Assembly: GCA_964632485.1 (NCBI GenBank) | Contig: CAZWDO010000002.1 | Span: 181,151 to 192,752, forward strand | DNA from: CAZWDO01 sp964632485 [NCBI: uncultured bacterium] | Lineage (GTDB): Bacteria; JAGOEH01 | Length of the DNA: 11,602 nt | Reading direction: 5' to 3' | In this document: in pieces, positions 5,852 through 11,602 of the stretch | How the letters are laid out: each line of letters begins with the position of its first letter | How positions within the stretch are numbered: position 1 is the stretch's first letter | Notes under the pieces: generated by a model | Told to the model about the DNA's origin: nothing | Databases searched by the model: none | What the model saw: the letters and a program-made list of their open reading frames with translations, nothing else | Translations under genes and position numbers: made by a program

Positions 5852-7174
5852 ATGAATCGTTGGTTGCTGATAATTATTTTAGCGTTTATCCTGTATTGTC
5901 AAAAGGAATCGCCGCCATCGTCTTCCGCTGAAAACCCGAAATTAACGGTTATCTCTCCCCATACTAAGGATGTCCTGGATAATTTTGATCAGGCATTTAA
6001 AAAATATTATCAACAGCGAACAGGTGCTTCCATTCAAATTGAATGGATTGACCAGGGTGGGTCATCGGATGATCTGAAATTTATAAAATCTGAATTTACC
6101 CGTAACCCGGATGGAATCGATATCGATCTGTTTTGGGGTGGGGGAGTGACACCGCATTTAATGCTACTCGAAGACCATTTATTATATCCTCTGGAAATCG
6201 ATTCATTGATTTTAAGTAACTTGCCGCGCGAATTGGCCGGCATGCCTTTGTATGATCCAAAATTCCATTGGTATGGAACCTGCCTGTCTGCTTTCGGCGT
6301 TATTTATAATAAAATGGTATTGCAGCAACTCAATATTCCCCAACCCGTCGATTGGAAATCCCTGGCGGATCCGGTGTATTGTGATTGGATTGCAATACCT
6401 GATATTCGCCACAGTGGAAGTATTGAAATGATGTTTCATGTAATTCTCAGCGCCTATGGCTGGAATGAAGGGTGGGATGTTTTAACGCGGATATGCGCCA
6501 ACGCCAAAAGATTCACTCTATCTTCCATTGACGTCATTAAGGATATAACAACCGGAGATGCCGCCTGCGCGCTCTGTGTCGATTATTATGCCTGGAAACA
6601 GATTGAGGATCATGGCCTGGACAAAATCGGTTATTTGTTACCCAATAACCATTCTGTTATCAATCCGGATTGTATTTCCGTCTTGAAAGGATTGCCTCAT
6701 CCTGAAAATAGCCGTATTTTCATTGAATTTCTATTGTCCGAGCAAGGGCAATCTATTTTTTATTTGCCCCATGGCCATCCGAACGGTCCGCCAGAGTCCA
6801 GTCTCAACCGTCTGGCAATAGTTCCCTTTATGTATGAGAAATACCAATCAGTGTCCGTTATTCCAATCAATCCCTTCGATAACCAGCAAATGGTACCCTA
6901 CGATGCGGAACGAATCCAACAGATTCAGGATGTTTTCAAGGATTTATGCGGAGTGCTTTTTATTGATAACCATACCAGTCTGAAACGGGCATGGAACGCT
7001 TTATTAGCTAATCCCTCGACCGAAAATGAACGCGCGTTCAGCCTGTTGCCCATTGATTCCACTTCGCTTTACCAGTATGCCAAGGCTTGGAAAACGGATG
7101 AAGTTTTTCGGAATGAACAGTTGAATGCCTGGACTAAATTTGCTATCAATAAATATGATAGTATATTGAAATAG
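5852..7174 (+). CDS. ABC importer substrate-binding protein, iron(III)-type family, probable lipoprotein
   Basis: The 440-residue exported protein captures a ligand outside the inner membrane for the ATPase and permease encoded next. The N-terminus is a signal peptide (MNRW, then a hydrophobic stretch) ending in FILYC. Cys16 is a likely lipidation site although Tyr before it is not a canonical lipobox residue. The mature part has the AfuA/FbpA-like pattern: LTVISPHT near 31-38, DIDLFWGGG at 90-98, the WYGTCLSAFGVIYNK segment at 140-154, a tandem Tyr245-Tyr246 in VDYYAW where iron-binding members have a Tyr pair, and EFLLSEQGQ at 292-300. Some 110 extra residues follow beyond the usual family end. 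Ferric iron is the leading guess. Phosphonate, polyamine or sugar-phosphate uptake cannot be excluded. Confidence 0.8.
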   Translation: MNRWLLIIILAFILYCQKESPPSSSAENPKLTVISPHTKDVLDNFDQAFKKYYQQRTGASIQIEWIDQGGSSDDLKFIKSEFTRNPDGIDIDLFWGGGVTPHLMLLEDHLLYPLEIDSLILSNLPRELAGMPLYDPKFHWYGTCLSAFGVIYNKMVLQQLNIPQPVDWKSLADPVYCDWIAIPDIRHSGSIEMMFHVILSAYGWNEGWDVLTRICANAKRFTLSSIDVIKDITTGDAACALCVDYYAWKQIEDHGLDKIGYLLPNNHSVINPDCISVLKGLPHPENSRIFIEFLLSEQGQSIFYLPHGHPNGPPESSLNRLAIVPFMYEKYQSVSVIPINPFDNQQMVPYDAERIQQIQDVFKDLCGVLFIDNHTSLKRAWNALLANPSTENERAFSLLPIDSTSLYQYAKAWKTDEVFRNEQLNAWTKFAINKYDSILK

Positions 7175-7184
7175 GTTGATTGAG

Positions 7185-8270
7185 ATGATAATTAAGCTGG
7201 ATTCACTCCAAAAATCTTTCGGGAATACCTCAGTATTAAATAATATCACACTATCTATCGATGATGGCGAGTTCTTTTTTTTGCTGGGACCTTCCGGATG
7301 CGGCAAAACCACTTTATTGAGACTGATCGCCGGGTTGGAGCAACCCAGCGCTGGAACAATCTGGTTTGACCAAACAGATGTAACATCTCTGGCCGCCAAC
7401 CAACGCCGAATCAGCATGGTTTTCCAGAATTATGCCTTGTGGCCCCACATGACGGTATATGAAAATGTGGCATTTGGCCTTGAAATAAAAAAAATAGATG
7501 CGAAGGCTCAAGCTGAGAAAATTAGCCATATTTTGGATATCGTGAAATTAAAAGGATATGAATTGCAATATCCCAACCAACTGTCGGGAGGACAGCAGCA
7601 ACGAGTGGCTTTGGCGCGGGCGCTGGTTGTGGAACCCCGTTTGATTCTCTTCGATGAGCCCCTCAGCAATTTAGATGCGAACTTGCGGAATGAAATGCGG
7701 GTGGAACTGCGCCGTATTCAGAAAAAAACCCATGTTACGGCTATTTATGTCACCCATGATCAAAAAGAAGCTCTGACTATGGCTGATCGCATTGCGGTAC
7801 TTGTAGAAGGTAAGATTGCTCAACTGGCAGAACCCCATGAAATCTATTACCGGCCTGCTTCGCTTTTTGTGGCCGGTTTTATCGGCGAAGCTAATTTTTT
7901 CTCAGGCGTTGTCGATAAAATCGATAATGATGGCATAGCTCTCATCACCAGTGAATTGGGATCATTTTCAGTACCGATTCCCCCTTCCATGATACTCCGC
8001 CCCGGAGTGGAACTTACTCTTTCCATACGTCCCCCGTTGGCGCAAATTTACTCTACCGATGAACCTCCCCCGTCAAATAAGGTCAATCTTATTCATGATG
8101 TTCAAATTGAAAACAGTATGTTTTTAGGGGAAACCCAGGAATACCATTGCTTGATCGGAAAACGGCGATTTACTGTTATTCAGAGCAGCCAGGGTCAGCG
8201 GTTCTATAAACATGGCGATCGCGTTATTCTCTATTTGCCACGGAATCATATTATGCTTTTTAAGGGATAA
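7185..8270 (+). CDS. ABC importer ATP-binding protein (iron(III)/spermidine/sulfate-type, MalK-like)
   Basis: This cytoplasmic ATPase powers the importer. From the ATG at 7185 (361 aa) the motifs are complete: Walker [10 protein letters not shown] at 35-43, Q-loop Gln81 in FQNYALWPH, signature LSGGQQQR at 133-140, Walker B LILFDEP with Glu158, D-loop SNLD and switch His191 in VTHDQ. The region from about 235 on is a TOBE-type beta domain, as in the FbpC/PotA/MalK group. The ATG is preferred to the upstream TTG at 7176, since an AGG lies at 7173-7175 with suitable spacing and homologues begin near this point. The gap to the binding-protein stop is 10 bases, and 3 bases separate this gene from the permease. 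Substrate cannot be read from the ATPase. Confidence 0.93.
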   Translation: MIIKLDSLQKSFGNTSVLNNITLSIDDGEFFFLLGPSGCGKTTLLRLIAGLEQPSAGTIWFDQTDVTSLAANQRRISMVFQNYALWPHMTVYENVAFGLEIKKIDAKAQAEKISHILDIVKLKGYELQYPNQLSGGQQQRVALARALVVEPRLILFDEPLSNLDANLRNEMRVELRRIQKKTHVTAIYVTHDQKEALTMADRIAVLVEGKIAQLAEPHEIYYRPASLFVAGFIGEANFFSGVVDKIDNDGIALITSELGSFSVPIPPSMILRPGVELTLSIRPPLAQIYSTDEPPPSNKVNLIHDVQIENSMFLGETQEYHCLIGKRRFTVIQSSQGQRFYKHGDRVILYLPRNHIMLFKG

Positions 8271-8273
8271 GCC

Positions 8274-9971
8274 ATGTTTATACCCAAAAGAACCCAGGTT
8301 TTTCATTATTTTTTATTTGGAGCGGTATTTGCCCTTTTGAGCTATTTTTTGATCTATCCGATATCTGATCTTTTTATTCAGTCCTTTTCGGTAAACGGCC
8401 GTTTTAGTTTGAAGTTTTTTGAATTAATGCTGGATAATCCACTCTATATTCAATCGATTATTAATAGTTTAAAACTGGGTTTACTTGTGGTTGTTTTCAC
8501 TGCTATGTTGAGTTTACCTCTGGCTTTGATCATAACCCGCACCCGATTTTGGGGCAAGGACCTTTGGCAGGGTTTGCTGTTGGTTCCGTTGATTATGCCG
8601 CCATTTGTGGGCGCTATTGGTATTAAACAGTTATTCGCTCGTTTTGGATCCATTAATTTGGCGCTGATTAAATTAGGTCTGGTTTCTTCTCAAAATCCGC
8701 CGGATTGGTTGGGAGGCAGTGGTTTTTGGGGAGTCGTCATTCTGGAGACACTGCATTTATACCCGATTATGTATTTAAACATAGTTGCGGCTATGGCTAA
8801 TATCGATCCCAGCCTGGAAGAGATGGCCTATAATCTGTCAGCTCGTTTTCATCATGTACTCCGCCGGATTATATTGCCATTGATTTTACCAGGTTTTTTC
8901 GCCGGAGCTATCATTACGTTTATTTGGGCGTTTACGGATTTAGGGACTCCCATTATTTTAAATTATAAAGAAACGATGGCTGTGCAGATATTTAATATGG
9001 TGACCGATATTCATCAGAATCAGATGGGATACACTCTGGTTGTTTTTATGGCGGGATTGACGACCCTTCTGTTTATTGTTTCCCGTCGGATATTGGGGAA
9101 TAAGCGCTATGAGATGCTGGCGCGGGGACATGTCACCCAACGCGCGAAATGGGTAAAACCCTGGCAGCAGTTTTCTATTATAATATTCATTTTTGGCATC
9201 ATTGTCCTGGCCTTGCTCCCCCATATCGGCGTCATTATTTCATCCGTTGCTGAAAAATGGCTAAATACGATTGTTCCGGAAAAAGTTACAACTCAATACT
9301 ACTACATGATTTTTACGAATCCCCTGGCCTATATCAGTATTAAGAATAGTTTTTTATATAGTATTGGGAGTGTTTTTCTCGATTTGATGCTGGGAGTGAC
9401 GATTGCCTTTATATTGACTCGGACGAAAGTCAGAGGTAAATCGATTTTAGATAGCCTGGCGATGCTGCCGCTATCCTTACCCGGGTTAGTGCTGGCTTTT
9501 GGTTATGTGGCTACTTTTAGTGGTACTATCCTTGATCCTCGTCAGGACCCTACCATTTTACTGGTTATCAGCTACGCATTTCGACGTCTGCCTTATATGG
9601 TTCGCTCGGCGCATGCGGGATTCCAGCAATCTTCCATTTATTTAGAGGAAGCGGCCCGCAACCTTGGAGCGCGCACTCTGACGATTATCCGTCGTATTAC
9701 TTTCCCCTTGATCCATGCCAATTTGATCGCCGGAGGTCTGCTTTGCTTTGCTTATGCCATGCTTGAAGTTTCCGATAGCCTGATTCTGGCAATGAAAGAA
9801 CAATATTTCCCGATTACTAAAGCCATCTATATTTTATTCAGTTATGTCTCGAATGGGATCGCGATTGCTTGTGTGTTGGGAGTGTTGGGAATGATTATAT
9901 TAGCGACTGCCATTACGTTGGCCGGTAAAGTTTTAGGTCAAAAGTTGGGAGAACTTTTTCGCTCAGCTTAG
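8274..9971 (+). CDS. ABC importer permease, fused two-domain (FbpB/AfuB-like)
   Basis: This inner-membrane channel subunit has 565 residues with about twelve hydrophobic segments. It is an in-frame duplication of a binding-protein-dependent permease domain, so one chain replaces the usual dimer. Each half carries an EAA-type loop that docks on the ATPase: EEMAYNLSA-(x)-LPLILPG at about 182-207 and EEAARNLGA-(x)-FPLIHANLIAGG at about 459-488. The second loop keeps the standard EEAARNLGA form, while the first is diverged. The hydrophilic joint between halves lies near residues 272-298. Fused permeases of this kind are typical of iron(III) (FbpB/AfuB) and thiamine (ThiP) importers. An AAGGGA precedes the ATG. 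Confidence 0.92.
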   Translation: MFIPKRTQVFHYFLFGAVFALLSYFLIYPISDLFIQSFSVNGRFSLKFFELMLDNPLYIQSIINSLKLGLLVVVFTAMLSLPLALIITRTRFWGKDLWQGLLLVPLIMPPFVGAIGIKQLFARFGSINLALIKLGLVSSQNPPDWLGGSGFWGVVILETLHLYPIMYLNIVAAMANIDPSLEEMAYNLSARFHHVLRRIILPLILPGFFAGAIITFIWAFTDLGTPIILNYKETMAVQIFNMVTDIHQNQMGYTLVVFMAGLTTLLFIVSRRILGNKRYEMLARGHVTQRAKWVKPWQQFSIIIFIFGIIVLALLPHIGVIISSVAEKWLNTIVPEKVTTQYYYMIFTNPLAYISIKNSFLYSIGSVFLDLMLGVTIAFILTRTKVRGKSILDSLAMLPLSLPGLVLAFGYVATFSGTILDPRQDPTILLVISYAFRRLPYMVRSAHAGFQQSSIYLEEAARNLGARTLTIIRRITFPLIHANLIAGGLLCFAYAMLEVSDSLILAMKEQYFPITKAIYILFSYVSNGIAIACVLGVLGMIILATAITLAGKVLGQKLGELFRSA

Positions 9972-10072
9972 ATTGAATGGCCTCTCCGCTTTTTCCCTGC
10001 CTTCATCCTGACGAATTTAGTTGATGGATGGCGTTTGTTTCTTTGTTTGCCTGTGCCGGGGAGGTGTCTTTA
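9972..10072. other. 101-base gap between convergent genes, no recognised element
   Basis: This segment separates the ends of the permease gene and the cyclase gene. I looked for a stem-loop with a T-run in both directions and found only short, imperfect pairings (around 10045-10065 and 9980-10010), so no intrinsic terminator is called. No ORF of interest and no RNA gene is visible. Confidence 0.5.
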
Positions 10073-11602
10073 TTAATTCGCGCGTTCTTCTTCGATTTGG
10101 GGAGTTGTGCATGTTTTTAATTCAGGCAGGGCGACTTGGTTGCGGCCGTTTTGTTTTGCCCGGTATAAGCATGTATCGGCTTGTTTGATATAATCATCGA
10201 CGGACAAATATTCATCAAAAATACTCACCCCGAAGCTGATAGTGATCTGAATCGTTTTTTCCTGATAGAGCAGTGAGTTAGTTTCGATAATATAACGGAG
10301 TTTTTCCGCAACGGATTCCGCTCCCGCCAGATCGGTTTCCGGTAAAATAATTAAAAATTCCTCCCCCCCCAACGGCAGATAATATCATTGGCTCGTAAAT
10401 TATGTTTGAGCAGGTTTGCAATCATCACAAGAACCAGATCTCCCGCATCATGCCCATAGGTATCATTGATTTTTTTAAAAAAATCAATATCTCCCAATAA
10501 AAATGCAAAGGGTTTTTTGTAACGGCGCGCTCGGGCAACTTCATCGCTCATCCGTCGTAATAAATCCCGGCGATTGGACAGTTTTGTAAGGGGGTCTTCT
10601 AACGACGCGCGTTCAAATTTTTCTTTCAACTCCCTTAATTCCTGATTGGCCAGTTCTACTTTTTGTTTTTCCTCTTCCAGCCGACAGTTTTTTTCGTAAA
10701 TCTCTATGGTCCGCTGTCGTACCTTGTCTTCCAAAAGTAAGTTTTTGCGTAACAGTCTGCGTATTGTCCAGCAAATAATTCCTATAATTAAAAAAAACAG
10801 GAGAGAGCGGAACCACCAGGTTTTCCAAAAAGGAGGTTGAATAATAAAATCCAGAGCTACCGCATTTAACGATAGAGTACCATCACCATTGACTGCCCAA
10901 ATTTTGAACCGATAAGCCCCGGGTGGCAAAAAAGAATAACGCACTTCAGGGAATGACGTTATATTATCACTTTTATCAATTCCCTGTAATTCATAACGAT
11001 AATACAAACTCTGCGGATTGGCTAACGAAATACCGTCAAATTCGAAATGAATGTAATTTTCATGGTAATTGAGGGTTAAATTGGCCTTCATCGGATAAGG
11101 CTGGTCAAAAACTGAAAATTTAATTATATTTATTTTAGGGGGGACGGAACTGTTGCTGATCTGTTCGGGTCGACATAGGGTAATCCCTCTTCCGGAACCA
11201 AACCATAATCGATAGTTATAATCCATCAGGCAGGAATGTTGATTAAACTCATTGCTGGCAATTCCATCCTGCTGGGTGTAAATTTTGAATTGAGAGCCGT
11301 TAAATCGGTTTAATCCTTTATTTGTTCCTATCCAAAGCCAACCCTGACGATCCTGTTGGGTGAAATAGCAGTAATTATTGGATAAACCGTTTTCTTCCGA
11401 ATAATGAAAGATGTTGAGCGAATCAATAATATAAAAACCCTGGTTGGTCGCGATGGTTATTTTTCTGTTGGAATCCGTGGTAATATGCATAACTCTTTTA
11501 TTATTGAATATGGAATCGATTGGGAGCTTGTAAAATTTATTCTCGCGAAAGCGAATCAACCCATTGTCCGTACCAATCATCAACTCACCGTTTAAACCAT
11601 TT
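10073..11602 (-). pseudogene. Membrane sensor diguanylate cyclase (Reg_prop, Y_Y_Y, GGDEF), frameshifted in the GGEEF motif; 5' end outside the window
   Basis: The frame is open to the right edge, so the N-terminal part of the propeller is missing. Visible in order are beta-propeller repeats (such as LWIGTNKGLNRF at about 11302-11337), a Y_Y_Y domain with YRYELQGID and PPGAYRFKIWAVNGDG, one membrane helix (about 10753-10815), a charged coiled coil, and a GGDEF domain. That domain contains DPLTKLSNRRDLL, GDIDFFKKINDTYGHDAGD and an inhibitory RxxD site (RAND) five residues before the active-site motif. A run of eight G at 10363-10370 shifts the frame: it reads RWGGRNF and then stops at 10351-10353. 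With one more G it reads RWGGEEF and continues for about 95 residues to a TAA at 10073-10075, including SFGVSIFDE and DTCLYRAKQNGRNQV. If intact it would make cyclic di-GMP in response to an external signal. It may be a functional gene with a sequencing error. Confidence 0.85.
10363..10370 (-). other. G8 homopolymer at the frameshift site inside the GGEEF codons
   Basis: Read on the minus strand, CGT-TGG-GGG-GGG-AGG contains eight consecutive G. Nine would give TGG-GGG-GGG-GAG-GAA, encoding WGGEE. The zero-frame string G-GGG-GGG also has the form of a -1 slippery heptamer, so a backward slip of one base would restore the catalytic frame without any change in DNA. Confidence 0.9.

Noticed and set aside
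7176-7184. TTG start for the ATPase nine bases upstream of the ATG
   Set aside because: It lies one base after the preceding stop, with no properly spaced ribosome site, and homologues begin near the ATG.
7004-7417. A 137-codon minus-strand frame across the binding-protein/ATPase junction
   Set aside because: It is antisense to two clear genes and its product shows no domain pattern or ribosome site.
9972-10072. Bidirectional terminator between the permease and cyclase genes
   Set aside because: No stem of useful length followed by a T-run could be drawn on either strand.
10073-10372. A separate small gene starting at the TTG within GGEEF
   Set aside because: Its product starts in the middle of a GGDEF domain and exactly completes the upstream frame, so it is the second half of one gene.

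Overview
The window is bacterial chromosomal DNA, gene-dense and somewhat AT-leaning by eye, with no RNA genes, mobile elements or CRISPR array. The taxon cannot be fixed from the sequence alone. The type II fatty-acid cluster, the lipoprotein-type binding protein and the Reg_prop/Y_Y_Y/GGDEF sensor architecture together suggest a diderm lineage of the FCB/Calditrichota/KSB1 kind. That placement is an inference from gene content.

Region 1 (about 1-5735) begins with the end of a + strand gene cut by the left edge, probably a degenerate GGDEF domain. Its last 12 bases overlap the end of a long minus-strand operon. Read in transcription order (right to left), the operon is yceD(DUF177)-rpmF-plsX-fabG-acpP-fabF-rnc-lipM-like. 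Genes overlap or are separated by 1-26 bases, so they are very likely cotranscribed from a clear sigma70-type promoter (TTGACA-N17-TATATT) at 5706-5734. The operon links 50S assembly (YceD, L32), phospholipid precursor supply (PlsX), fatty-acid elongation (FabG, ACP, FabF), RNA processing (RNase III) and lipoate synthesis (a cysteine-type octanoyltransferase that would draw octanoyl-ACP from the same pathway). The fabH and fabD genes that often lie between plsX and fabG are absent here.

Region 2 (5677-5851) is the divergent control region. It holds a second strong promoter facing right (TTGACT-N17-TATATT), three long T-tracts and a 10-bp inverted repeat spanning the promoter pair.

Region 3 (5852-9971) is a + strand three-gene ABC importer: a secreted, probably lipid-anchored binding protein, an ATPase with a C-terminal accessory region, and a fused two-domain permease. 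The architecture is that of the ferric-iron/AfuABC-FbpABC-like group, but the substrate is not proven.

Region 4 (10073 to the right edge) is a minus-strand membrane sensor: beta-propeller repeats, Y_Y_Y domain, one membrane helix, coiled coil and a GGDEF diguanylate cyclase. The reading frame breaks inside a run of eight G exactly at the codons of the GGEEF catalytic motif. Adding one G restores an intact enzyme. This is the most notable observation, although a sequencing error in the homopolymer is the simplest explanation. I saw no clearly new biological system in the window.
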